Of a stretch of DNA of 35,049 bases, positions 1 through 7,018 are shown piece by piece. The DNA lies in the NCBI GenBank assembly GCA_902384555.1, contig CABMCD010000019.1, positions 1-35,049 on the forward strand, read 5' to 3'. This DNA comes from an uncultured archaeon (GTDB lineage: Archaea; Micrarchaeota; Micrarchaeia; Anstonellales; Anstonellaceae). The position numbers and the translations under genes were made by a program. The notes beneath the pieces are model-generated. The model was not told the DNA's origin. It searched no databases and worked only from the letters and a program-made list of their open reading frames with translations. Position 1 is the first letter of the stretch; each line of letters begins with the position of its first letter.

Positions 1-36
1 ATGGTCAGCGGGCTGAGCAAGCCCCCCGTGGCTTGA
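1..36 (+). CDS. possible 3' end of an upstream gene
   Basis: Frame 1 is open from the window edge and ends with TGA at 34-36, just before the SD of the next gene. This could be the last eleven codons of an upstream gene. A second frame is also open here, so the assignment is weak. Confidence 0.25.
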   Translation: MVSGLSKPPVA

Positions 37-52
37 AGGAGGAGGCGGGTTT

Positions 53-721
53 ATGCAAGCCTCCAAATCAAAAACTCCGGCAAAACGCCCTTCGGTCCCT
101 TCTTCCACCATGGACTTTGATTTGCTTCGCCGCTACGGCATTCCCGTGCTGCCGGCCTGCAAGGTGGATGGCGTCGAGGCGGCCCTTTCCTGCGCCAAGC
201 GCCTCGGCTATCCCGTCGCCCTCAAGCTCATCTCCTCCCAATTTTTGCACAAGACCGATTCGGGCGCGCTGGCGCTCAACATCGGCAACGAGCATTACCT
301 GCGCGTGGAATATGGCCGCCTGATGAAAATGGCTGGAGGCGACAAAGCGGCTTCCATTCTGGTTCAAGCGTATCGGCCCGGCCGCTTCGAGCTTATCGTC
401 GGCGGGCGCACCGACCCGCAGTTCGGCCCCATCGTGCTTCTGGGCACGGGCGGCATCTACACCGAAGTGCTGCGCGACATGGCCATCCGCGTCTGTCCTC
501 TGGACGAGCGCGAGGCGCGCTCGATGATTCGCTCGCTCAAGTCCCATCCCATTCTCGCCGGCGCGCGCGGGCGCAAGCCGGTGGACGAGGCGGCGCTGGT
601 GCGCATCCTGCTTCAGGTCTCCAAACTGATGGAAAAGGAGAAGCCGGCCGAGCTGGACCTCAATCCGGTGCTGGTGCGCGACGACGGCCTGTGGGCGGCC
701 GATGTAAGAGTGATAAAATGA
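53..721 (+). CDS. acdB: ADP-forming acetyl/acyl-CoA synthetase, beta subunit (ATP-grasp)
   Basis: This is the small subunit (222 aa) of the archaeal ADP-forming acyl-CoA synthetase, which converts acyl-CoA, ADP and phosphate to acid, CoA and ATP in the cytoplasm. It carries the ATP-grasp fold: GYPVALKLIS and HKTDSGAL in the N-terminal lobe (about residues 53-73), a central strand with FELIVGGRTDPQFGP, the glycine-rich GTGGIYTEVL, and the C-terminal ELDLNPVLV that carries metal-binding residues in the family. Length matches the roughly 230-aa beta subunits of separately encoded enzymes such as those of Pyrococcus. The start is set by a strong AAGGAGGAGG at 36-45, seven bases before the ATG. 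The stop overlaps the alpha-subunit start (ATGA), so translation is probably coupled. The exact acyl substrate cannot be read from sequence. Confidence 0.93.
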   Translation: MQASKSKTPAKRPSVPSSTMDFDLLRRYGIPVLPACKVDGVEAALSCAKRLGYPVALKLISSQFLHKTDSGALALNIGNEHYLRVEYGRLMKMAGGDKAASILVQAYRPGRFELIVGGRTDPQFGPIVLLGTGGIYTEVLRDMAIRVCPLDEREARSMIRSLKSHPILAGARGRKPVDEAALVRILLQVSKLMEKEKPAELDLNPVLVRDDGLWAADVRVIK

Positions 722-2136
722 CTTCCCTGCCCCGTCTGGTTCGCAATTTGGACGCCGTCTTCAAGCCCTCCAGCGTGGCCGTGATTGGGGCCAGCCACGA
801 GCCCACCAAAATCGGGCACGTCATTTTGCGCAATTTCCTCGAGGGCGGCTACGGCGGCAAGGTCTATGCCGTCAACCCCCACACGCCAGACGTGCTGGGG
901 GTGAAAACCCTCAAGCGCGCCTCCGACGCGCCGGGCAAAATCGACTGCGCGCTGGTGGCGGTTCCTGAAAAATATGTGCAAGACGCGCTTGAGGACTCCA
1001 TTCACGCCGGCGCGCGCGCCGCCGTGGTGATTACGGGCGGATTTTCCGAGGTCGGCAACAAGTCCGGCGAGGAGCGCATCCGCAAGCTCGCCATCGAGCA
1101 TGACCTCGCCCTCATCGGCCCCAACTGCATGGGCGTGCTCAACCCGTCCGCGCGCGTGGACTCGGTCTTCCTGCCCATCTACAAGATGGGCCGCCCCCAT
1201 GCGGGCGGCATCTCCTTCATCTCCCAGTCCGGCGCGGTGGGCGGCTGCATCGTGGACTTGGCCGCCCGCGCGGGCGTGGGCATGTCCAAGTTCGTCTCCT
1301 ACGGCAACGCCACCGTGATTAACGAGAGCCATCTGCTCTCCTATCTCGCCGCCGACCCCTCGACGCAGGCCGTCGTTTCCTATATGGAAGGCGTCAAAGA
1401 CGGGCCCCATTTCATGGAATCGGCGCGCCTGCTCACCAAAAACAAGCCGCTGGTGGTGCTCAAGGCCGGCAAATCCAAACAGGGTGCCGCCGCGGCCGCC
1501 TCGCACACCGGCTCGCTGGCCGGCTCGGCCGAAGTGTATTCCGCCGCCTTCGCGCAAGCCGGCGCCGTGGAGGCGCAGACGCTGGAGGAGCTGTTCGATT
1601 TCGCCAAAATCTTCGCCCTGCCCCCGGCCGCTGGCGCGCGCGTGGGCATCCTTACCAACGGGGGCGGAAACGGCGTGCTGGCGGTCGATTCGACCGAGGC
1701 GGAAGGGCTGAAGCTGGCCGAATTCTCGCCCGCCACGCTCTCGGCGCTCAAATCCATGCTGCCGGCCTACGCCACTGCCCACAACCCCATGGACATCATC
1801 GGCGACGCCGATTCGGCACGGTACGAGCAGGCGCTCTCGGTGATGATGAAGGACCCGAACATCGATGTCTTGGTCGTGATTGTTCTTTTCCAGACCGCGG
1901 CGCTTGATTCCAGCGTGGTCAATGTGCTGGTCAAGGCGGCCCAGCAGAAAACCAAGCCCGTCGTGGTGGTCAGCACGGGCGGCGAATACACCGAGTTGCA
2001 CCGCCGCATTCTCGACGGCTACGGCATTCCGACCTATCCTTCGCCTTCTTCCGCCCTGCGCGCCGTCTCGCGCTTTTTGCAATACCAGAACTACCGCTGC
2101 CGCTATCATCCATCCGAGCCGTACTGCAAGAAATAG
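718..2136 (+). CDS. acdA: ADP-forming acetyl/acyl-CoA synthetase, alpha subunit
   Basis: This is the large subunit (472 aa), holding the CoA-binding Rossmann domain and the two CoA-ligase domains. Visible marks are the N-terminal PSSVAVIGAS with VYAVNP, the GPNCMGVLNP segment, SQSGAVGG, and AASHTGSLAGS, whose His is the phosphohistidine that carries phosphate between the alpha and beta active sites in this family. NPMDIIGDAD marks the start of the last domain. The ATG at 718 overlaps the beta stop by four bases. An in-frame GTG-type extension to 691 would lie inside acdB and is unlikely. The beta-alpha order with coupling indicates an obligate complex. The likely role is acetate formation with ATP synthesis in a fermentative archaeon. 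Confidence 0.93.
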   Translation: MTSLPRLVRNLDAVFKPSSVAVIGASHEPTKIGHVILRNFLEGGYGGKVYAVNPHTPDVLGVKTLKRASDAPGKIDCALVAVPEKYVQDALEDSIHAGARAAVVITGGFSEVGNKSGEERIRKLAIEHDLALIGPNCMGVLNPSARVDSVFLPIYKMGRPHAGGISFISQSGAVGGCIVDLAARAGVGMSKFVSYGNATVINESHLLSYLAADPSTQAVVSYMEGVKDGPHFMESARLLTKNKPLVVLKAGKSKQGAAAAASHTGSLAGSAEVYSAAFAQAGAVEAQTLEELFDFAKIFALPPAAGARVGILTNGGGNGVLAVDSTEAEGLKLAEFSPATLSALKSMLPAYATAHNPMDIIGDADSARYEQALSVMMKDPNIDVLVVIVLFQTAALDSSVVNVLVKAAQQKTKPVVVVSTGGEYTELHRRILDGYGIPTYPSPSSALRAVSRFLQYQNYRCRYHPSEPYCKK

Positions 2137-2148
2137 ACGGGTTAGATT

Positions 2149-2206
2149 AGCTAGAAAAAACAGGAAATAAAAAAATCAGAAAAACAAAGAAAACACTCTT
2201 TTTCCC
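2149..2206 (-). terminator. T-rich terminator of the Yip1-like gene
   Basis: Read on the minus strand, the spacer between two convergent genes contains repeated runs of T directly after the stop at 2207. T-runs in the non-template strand are the archaeal intrinsic termination signal. On the plus strand the spacer is correspondingly A-rich. Confidence 0.5.
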
Positions 2207-3172
2207 TCAGGCGCACTTGCCCAAGACCGGCTTGGCTCCGTACTGGTGGCGCTCCACGCCGCCCGGCGTGCCGTCGGTATAGGCGAAGTTCACCATGTAG
2301 GTATAGATTTCCCCGGCCGTGCAGGCGCGCGAAAGCTGCACCCGCACCACCTGCTTGTCGCCCGAGCTGAGGTAAGTCGGAATGCTGTAAGTGCCGCTCG
2401 CATCCCCGCTCACGTCAATGCGGGTGAGGGTGAGCTGGTCGCTCTCCACGTTTTGCAGCACCAATGTCAGGCTGCTGGAGCCCGCCGATTGCGCGCTCTC
2501 CCGAATCTGGAAGGGCCGCGTGTTCATCCAATAGGCGTCCGAACCCGACACCTTGGCGTCATAGCTCGCACCGGGGAAGAAGCCCAGCATCGCAATCGAG
2601 CCCATGGCCGCAATCAGCACCACGACCATGAGGGCGCCCACGACCAGAATCGGCAGCAGCCAGGCGATGAAGGCCTTGGCGGTGTCGAAGCCGTGCAGCT
2701 CGCGCAGGGCCACAATCGTGAGGTAGATTTCGTAAATGCCCAAAACCAGGCTCGCCACCGAGCCTAAACAGGGCACAAAGCCCAGCAGGGCGTTGGCGAT
2801 GATGATGGGCGCGGCGAACGTCGACATCAGGTAATAGAACTTGGAATACGAACCCTTGCCGCCCATGATTTTGGCGCCCAAATGGATGATGCCGGCGCCG
2901 ATGAAACTGCCCAGCAGCACGATGAGGAACACGGCCGGGGCCAGCAAAATGCCCAAGGCCGCCAGCGGCCCGCTTGATGCAATCGAAAGAAGGCCGGAAA
3001 CCAGGCTGGTGACCAGCGTCAGGGCCGCCGCCACCAAGGCCGCAATCGTGTAGGCCACGGCGCCCTCGGTGAGGCCGTTCTTGTTCTGAACCTCGGCCTT
3101 GAGGTTTTCAACCGGCTTGGAGAGAACGTTAATCCACGTCTGTCCCATGTTCTGGAAATCCAAATTCACCAC
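2207..3172 (-). CDS. Yip1-like multi-pass membrane protein with extracytoplasmic C-terminal domain
   Basis: This 321-aa protein has about five hydrophobic segments between residues 38 and 205, in the arrangement of the Yip1/YIF1 family. In the family these proteins span the membrane with a cytoplasmic N-terminus; their role in archaea is not established. After the last segment comes a beta-rich domain of about 115 residues with Ser/Thr-rich strands and two cysteines (in RACTAGE and the terminal GKCA) that could form a disulfide outside the cell. The start is a GTG at 3172, placed about 27 bases from a TTTTAAA box on the minus strand, so the mRNA is probably leaderless. A second GTG follows at once, and an ATG lies eight codons in. 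Family assignment rests on hydropathy and general resemblance. Confidence 0.6.
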   Translation of the reverse strand: MVNLDFQNMGQTWINVLSKPVENLKAEVQNKNGLTEGAVAYTIAALVAAALTLVTSLVSGLLSIASSGPLAALGILLAPAVFLIVLLGSFIGAGIIHLGAKIMGGKGSYSKFYYLMSTFAAPIIIANALLGFVPCLGSVASLVLGIYEIYLTIVALRELHGFDTAKAFIAWLLPILVVGALMVVVLIAAMGSIAMLGFFPGASYDAKVSGSDAYWMNTRPFQIRESAQSAGSSSLTLVLQNVESDQLTLTRIDVSGDASGTYSIPTYLSSGDKQVVRVQLSRACTAGEIYTYMVNFAYTDGTPGGVERHQYGAKPVLGKCA

Positions 3173-3195
3173 CCATTGGGGGTGGGGAAAACAGG

Positions 3196-3202
3196 TTTAA
3201 AA
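3196..3202 (-). promoter_or_regulatory. TATA-like box for the Yip1-like gene
   Basis: TTTTAAA on the minus strand is centred about 27 bases before the GTG at 3172. That is the spacing expected when transcription begins at the start codon. Confidence 0.5.
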
Positions 3203-3244
3203 TCAGATGTCTGGCCCCCATGTCGGGGCCGGCTCGAAATGGTT

Positions 3245-3305
3245 TAAAAAAATAAAAAAATCAAACCCATTTTTGCTTATTCTAGTGAATAGAAGTTATC
3301 TACTC
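3245..3305 (-). terminator. 3' hairpin and U-tract of zinc-ribbon gene, copy 1
   Basis: After the stop codon the minus strand has a small inverted repeat (TATTC / GAATA, loop of four, 3278-3291) and then T-runs toward 3245. The 43 bases from 3263 to 3305 are identical to those after copy 2. It looks like a terminator or a conserved 3' RNA element. Confidence 0.5.
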
Positions 3306-3580
3306 TTAGAATTTGCGGTGCTTGGGGAAGCAGTTGCGGCAGTACACCGGGCGTCCCTCGGTCGGTTTGAAGGGCACCTGGCAGGCTTGTCCGCAGTCGG
3401 AGCAAACGGCGTCGCTCATGTCGCGGGGGCCGCCAAAGCCGCCCCGTCCGCCGAATCCACCACGGCCACCGTGGCCGCCGCTGTCGTTGTCGTCATAACT
3501 CATTTTTTCACCTAGTTTTTACAGCCTCACGAAGAACTAGCGTTTGTCGTTTTGTCCTTTTTCTATTGGTGAGACGTTAT
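3258..3580 (-). repeat. tandem gene duplication, unit 1
   Basis: This unit matches 3659-3993 in direct orientation, offset by 401 bases at the 3' end and 413 at the 5' end because the second coding region is four codons longer. It covers the 3' element, the coding region, the SD and the transcribed leader. The stretch 3263-3347 is identical to 3664-3748, while central coding parts differ mainly at synonymous sites. Confidence 0.9.
3306..3503 (-). CDS. small Gly/Arg-rich zinc-ribbon protein (double CxxC), copy 1
   Basis: This 65-aa protein begins with an acidic MSYDDND, continues with an RGG-like tract of GGRGGFGG units (residues 9-27) and ends with a zinc ribbon: CSDCGQACQVPF, then GRPVYCRNCF and a basic PKHRKF tail. 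Two CxxC pairs should bind one zinc ion. Proteins of this shape are frequent in DPANN archaea and some candidate-phylum bacteria. RGG tracts usually bind nucleic acid, so RNA or DNA binding is inferred. AGGTG stands about eight bases before the ATG, and a TATA-like box at 3597-3603 implies a 71-nt leader. It is 35/36 identical to copy 2 over the C-terminal 36 residues. Confidence 0.85.
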   Translation of the reverse strand: MSYDDNDSGGHGGRGGFGGRGGFGGPRDMSDAVCSDCGQACQVPFKPTEGRPVYCRNCFPKHRKF

Positions 3581-3596
3581 TATCCCACACGCTGCC

Positions 3597-3603
3597 TTTA
3601 TAT
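3597..3603 (-). promoter_or_regulatory. TATA-like box for zinc-ribbon copy 1
   Basis: TTTATAT (minus strand ATATAAA) would place the transcription start near 3574, giving a leader of about 71 nt. The leader is conserved with that of copy 2. Confidence 0.5.
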
Positions 3604-3658
3604 CACTGCCTGAAGGCCTGCGGGCTTGAAAAAATCAGATTTTGGGAAAAATGAAAAA

Positions 3659-3993
3659 TCAAAAAACCCATTTTTGCTTATTCTAGTGAATAGAAGTTAT
3701 CTACTCTTAGAATTTGCGGTGCTTGGGGAAGCAGTTGCGGCAGTACACGGGCCGGCCCTCGGTGGGCTTGAACGGCACCTGGCACGCCTGGCCACAGTCG
3801 GAGCACACGGCATCATGCATCTCGCGGGGGCCACCAAAGCCACCGCGTCCGCCGAAACCGCCGCGTCCGCCCCGGCCGCCGAAGCCGCCAGAGCCCTCGT
3901 TGTCGTCAAAACTCATTTTTTCACCTATTTTTTCCAGCCTCACGAAGAACCAGCGATTGCTCGTCTTGTCCTTTTTCAATGGCGAGGCGCATT
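3659..3993 (-). repeat. tandem gene duplication, unit 2
   Basis: This is the second unit of the direct duplication described at 3258-3580. Similarity fades at about the inferred transcription start of each copy, so the duplicated piece is close to a complete transcription unit without its TATA box. Confidence 0.9.
3707..3916 (-). CDS. small Gly/Arg-rich zinc-ribbon protein (double CxxC), copy 2
   Basis: This 69-aa paralogue of the gene at 3306-3503 has an acidic start (MSFDDNEG), a longer GGRGGRGGFGG tract (about residues 10-31) and the same zinc ribbon with two CxxC pairs. The ATG at 3916 is chosen because AATAGGTGAA precedes it, exactly as in copy 1. An upstream extension to 3979 would translate the conserved leader. 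The leader (3917-3988) and 3' element match copy 1. Differences between the copies are mostly synonymous in the ribbon, which points to selection on both proteins. The likely role is nucleic-acid binding; the partner is unknown. Confidence 0.85.
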   Translation of the reverse strand: MSFDDNEGSGGFGGRGGRGGFGGRGGFGGPREMHDAVCSDCGQACQVPFKPTEGRPVYCRNCFPKHRKF

Positions 3994-4010
3994 GGATACG
4001 ACGGGCGGGG

Positions 4011-4018
4011 CTTTTAAG
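4011..4018. promoter_or_regulatory. TATA-like box between zinc-ribbon copy 2 and secF
   Basis: CTTTTAAG is nearly palindromic. On the minus strand it gives a start near 3988 and a 72-nt leader for copy 2, matching copy 1. On the plus strand it could serve secF with a start near 4040; ACTAAAT at about 4031-4037 is an alternative that would make secF leaderless at GTG 4060. Confidence 0.4.
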
Positions 4019-4065
4019 GCTATGTCCCCTACTAAATCCATCATTCTCTACTGTGGGTCGTGCCT

Positions 4066-5262
4066 ATGAAAATCCCCAATATCTATGCTCATCCTCATTA
4101 CCGCCGGCTGTTCATCATCCCGGTCGTGCTGGTGGCGCTTTCGCTCATCGCCATGCTCTTTGTTTCCCCCATCCGTTTGGGCATTGACTTCAAGGGCGGC
4201 ATCGACATCACCATCCAGTCCAACTCCACCCTCGACACGGCCGCCCTGCAGACGGCCCTGCAAAACGGGGGCTACCACGTGGACAGCCTCACTTCCAAGC
4301 CCAATCCCGGCGGCTGGGTGACGCAGGCCGAATTGGAGCGCTCCGAGACCATGGTCAAGGCCGACGCGCTCAAGGCCGACTTCTACGACCAGCTCGATGC
4401 GGCCGCCAACGACGAGGCCGCCCTCTACTTCACCAATTCCAGCGACGGCTCAATCGACCCGGCCGCGCAGGCCAAATACGCCGCCTCGCGCGCCGTCCTC
4501 AACCGGCCGGCGGAGCAGCTCTTCAATCTGGCCGCGAACGCACCCGGCTCCGCCGCCCCCGTTCAGGCCTCTTCCTTCAACACCACCACCCAGCTCTCCA
4601 ATGCCGTCGCGCGCGCTTACTCTGATTTGAGCAATGCCGAGCAGGCCCGCCTGCACGCCATCATCTCGACCGTGACGCCCGTGCAGCCCTCCATTGAGGA
4701 AGTGACGGCCTCGCTGTCCTCCAAGTTCTTCCAGACCGCGATTATGGTGGTCATCTTCTCCATCCTGCTCACCACAGCCGTGGTCTTTGTCATCTTCCGC
4801 ACCATCACCCCCTCCATTGCCGTGCTCACCGGCGCGCTGTCGGACGTGCTGCTGGCCATGGGCGCCATGGCCATTTTCGGCATCCCGCTCACGCTGGCCT
4901 CGTTCTCGGCGCTTTTGATGCTGGTCGGCTTCTCGCTGGACACCGACGTGCTGCTCTCCATGCGCGTGCTAAAGCGCAAGGAGGACACGCCCGCGATTCG
5001 GGCGTACCACGCCATGGAAACCGGCATGACCATGTCGCTCTCCGCCATCGTGGCCTTCTCGGCCCTCTTCGTGCTGGCGATGGTCACCCACATCCCGACC
5101 TATTACGAGATTTCGGCCGTGGTGCTGGCCGGCCTCGTCGCCGATTTGGTCGCCACCTGGTGTTTCAATGCCGTCATCGTGCTTCACTATGTGGAGGAGC
5201 GCCAGAAGAAGGGCGCGCCGCCCAGCGACCGGCCGCTGCTGAGTTATTTCTTCAAGAACTAA
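4066..5262 (+). CDS. secF: protein translocase subunit SecF
   Basis: SecF (398 aa) is an RND-like membrane partner of SecD that assists Sec-dependent export. One membrane segment follows the N-terminus (about residues 15-33), then the family motif LGIDFKGGIDI, a large extracytoplasmic domain, and five C-terminal segments. These include GALSDVLLAMGAMAIFGI and GFSLDTDVLLSMRVLKRK, the conserved helix-turn region near the cytoplasm. At 398 aa it is longer than the usual 280-320 aa. The extra length is an Ala/Asn-rich stretch between about residues 105 and 190 in the exported domain. SecF before SecD is the usual archaeal order. ATG 4066 is used; GTG 4060 is a possible leaderless start. Confidence 0.9.
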   Translation: MKIPNIYAHPHYRRLFIIPVVLVALSLIAMLFVSPIRLGIDFKGGIDITIQSNSTLDTAALQTALQNGGYHVDSLTSKPNPGGWVTQAELERSETMVKADALKADFYDQLDAAANDEAALYFTNSSDGSIDPAAQAKYAASRAVLNRPAEQLFNLAANAPGSAAPVQASSFNTTTQLSNAVARAYSDLSNAEQARLHAIISTVTPVQPSIEEVTASLSSKFFQTAIMVVIFSILLTTAVVFVIFRTITPSIAVLTGALSDVLLAMGAMAIFGIPLTLASFSALLMLVGFSLDTDVLLSMRVLKRKEDTPAIRAYHAMETGMTMSLSAIVAFSALFVLAMVTHIPTYYEISAVVLAGLVADLVATWCFNAVIVLHYVEERQKKGAPPSDRPLLSYFFKN

Positions 5263-5274
5263 AGGGTGCCTTGC

Positions 5275-6936
5275 ATGTCCTCTGTCATCATCGAAATCCT
5301 TCAAGAGCGCCGCGTGATGGTGCTGCTCCTGCTGGTGGCCCTGGCCGTCGGCTGGGTGATGGCCAACGGTGGCCCCACGAACGGCGGCCTCAAGTTCGGC
5401 ATCGACTTCTCCGGCGGTCTTCGCGTGCCGGTATTGCTTGAAAAGCCGGTGGATTCGGCCGTGATGCAGGAAATGGTGAAAACCATCTCCACGCGCGCCT
5501 CCGCTTTCGGCCTCACCGAGGTGCGGGTGCGCCCGGTGGGCGACCAGCAGATTTACGTCGAAGTCCCGCAGGCCAACCCCGGCCTGGTGAGCGACATCCA
5601 GAACCTGCTCTCCAAGCAGGGCGTCTACCTCTCGGTGGTGGACGGCGTTCCGGCCGTGCAGGGCGACGATTTGCTCACCTCGCGCATCTACCTGCTTCCC
5701 TCCAGCCAGCTGGCCGAAACCGGCGCGGACTGGGGCGTGTCCTTTGCCGTCACCCCGCAGGGCCAGCAGCGCTTCGTGCAGGCCGCCAAGGGCAAGACCG
5801 ATTATCCCATCTACATGTTCGTGGACCGGCCTTCCGACGCCATCATCGTGCTGTCGGAAACCGATTTGCTCTATAAGGCCAACCTCTCCGGCACCCGCGT
5901 GCTCTCCCTCTCGCAGGCCGACGCGCTCAAGGCCGCCCGTGACTGCCTGCGCCTGCGCAACGGCGACGTTGCGGTCTATACCGAAGCCGACATCCTCTCG
6001 GCCGAGTCCAACTCTTCCATCCTGATTCCGGCCAGCAACCGCACGCAGGCCATCCTCTCCAACGATTCCAGCGCCGCGCTGCAGAACAAGCTCAAGTCGG
6101 CCGGCTTCCACGTGGTGCTCAAGGCTCCGGCCGACATGCGCCCCGAATACCGGCCCGGCTCCGGCGGCCTGTCCTCCACCTACCTCATCGACAGCTGGGC
6201 GGCCGTGGGCCTCAAGTCGGCCCCCACCCTCACCGCGGCCGTCACGCAGGGCGTGGCGGGCTACAACGTCTACTCCATCACCGGCCCGGCCGAAGGAACG
6301 GGCTCCGCCCGCGCGGCCGACGCCAACCGCAAGGGCCGCGAAATGGTGGCCGTGCTCAAAGGAGGCGCGCTGCCGGTCGGCATCTCGCTTGGCTCCACCG
6401 AGCAGGTGCCCGCCCCGCTGGGGGCCGAATTTTTGCGCCTGTCGGTGATTGGCGCCATCTTCGCCATGCTGTGCATCTCGGCCATGGTGGCCCTGCGCTA
6501 CCGCACCCTGAAAGTGGTGCTGCCCATCATCTTCATCTCCATCTCCGAAGTCATCATCATCGTGGCCATCATCGGCTCGTTCTCGATTGACTTGGCGGCC
6601 ATGGCCGGCATCATCTCGGCCATCGGCGTCTCGGTCGATGCCCAAATCGTGGTGACCGACGAAATCCTCAAGAAGGAGGCGCACGAGGACCACCAGGAGC
6701 GGCTCAAGAAGGCCTTCGACATCATCATGGTGGACGCGGCGGTGGCCATCTGCGCCATGCTGCCCCTGCTCTTCTCCGGCCTGGTGCAAATCATCGGCTT
6801 TGCGACCACGACCATTCTGGGCTATCTGCTGGGCGTCATCATCACCCGGCCGGCCTACGGCGTGATTGTCAAGCATCTGGTGGAGGGCCCCCACCACGCG
6901 TCGCACGCGGCTCCGGCCCACGAAAAGAAGAACTGA
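5275..6936 (+). CDS. secD: protein translocase subunit SecD
   Basis: SecD (553 aa) works with SecF in the membrane to help complete protein export. The N-terminal segment (about 14-31) is followed by KFGIDFSGGLRVPV, a large extracytoplasmic domain, and five segments from about residue 385. The last part includes GIISAIGVSVDAQIVVTDEI, the hallmark helix with an acidic residue, and a cytoplasmic KKEAHEDHQERLKKAF loop. The ATG at 5275 is chosen because GGGTG lies six bases upstream; a GTG three codons earlier is part of that SD. It starts twelve bases after secF and is probably in the same operon. Archaea lack SecA, so SecDF here supports SecYE-dependent export by another energy source. Confidence 0.92.
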   Translation: MSSVIIEILQERRVMVLLLLVALAVGWVMANGGPTNGGLKFGIDFSGGLRVPVLLEKPVDSAVMQEMVKTISTRASAFGLTEVRVRPVGDQQIYVEVPQANPGLVSDIQNLLSKQGVYLSVVDGVPAVQGDDLLTSRIYLLPSSQLAETGADWGVSFAVTPQGQQRFVQAAKGKTDYPIYMFVDRPSDAIIVLSETDLLYKANLSGTRVLSLSQADALKAARDCLRLRNGDVAVYTEADILSAESNSSILIPASNRTQAILSNDSSAALQNKLKSAGFHVVLKAPADMRPEYRPGSGGLSSTYLIDSWAAVGLKSAPTLTAAVTQGVAGYNVYSITGPAEGTGSARAADANRKGREMVAVLKGGALPVGISLGSTEQVPAPLGAEFLRLSVIGAIFAMLCISAMVALRYRTLKVVLPIIFISISEVIIIVAIIGSFSIDLAAMAGIISAIGVSVDAQIVVTDEILKKEAHEDHQERLKKAFDIIMVDAAVAICAMLPLLFSGLVQIIGFATTTILGYLLGVIITRPAYGVIVKHLVEGPHHASHAAPAHEKKN

Positions 6937-6991
6937 GTTTTTTTATTTATTTTATCCCGCCTTTTTTCCAAACCCTCCTCGTCGTCATCTT

Positions 6992-6998
6992 CTTAAAT
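6992..6998 (+). promoter_or_regulatory. TATA-like box for purL (leaderless)
   Basis: CTTAAAT is centred about 24 bases before the ATG at 7019. The spacer and the upstream spacer are strongly pyrimidine-rich. The position implies transcription starting at the ATG. Confidence 0.55.
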
Positions 6999-7018
6999 CT
7001 TCATTCCCTCCCATCTTC

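Noticed and set aside
613..2109. 498-codon open frame on the minus strand opposite acdA
   Set aside because: The translation is His/Gly/Arg-rich without motifs. It is a shadow of the GC-rich coding strand, whose enzyme is clear.
4969..6921. 650-codon open frame on the minus strand opposite secF-secD
   Set aside because: It has the same composition artefact, rich in His, Asp and Gly, and spans two well-identified genes.
6866..7018. N-terminal extension of PurL into secD
   Set aside because: The 51 added residues are Arg/Pro/Phe-rich noise overlapping secD; the TATA-like box and the PurS-like start favour ATG 7019.
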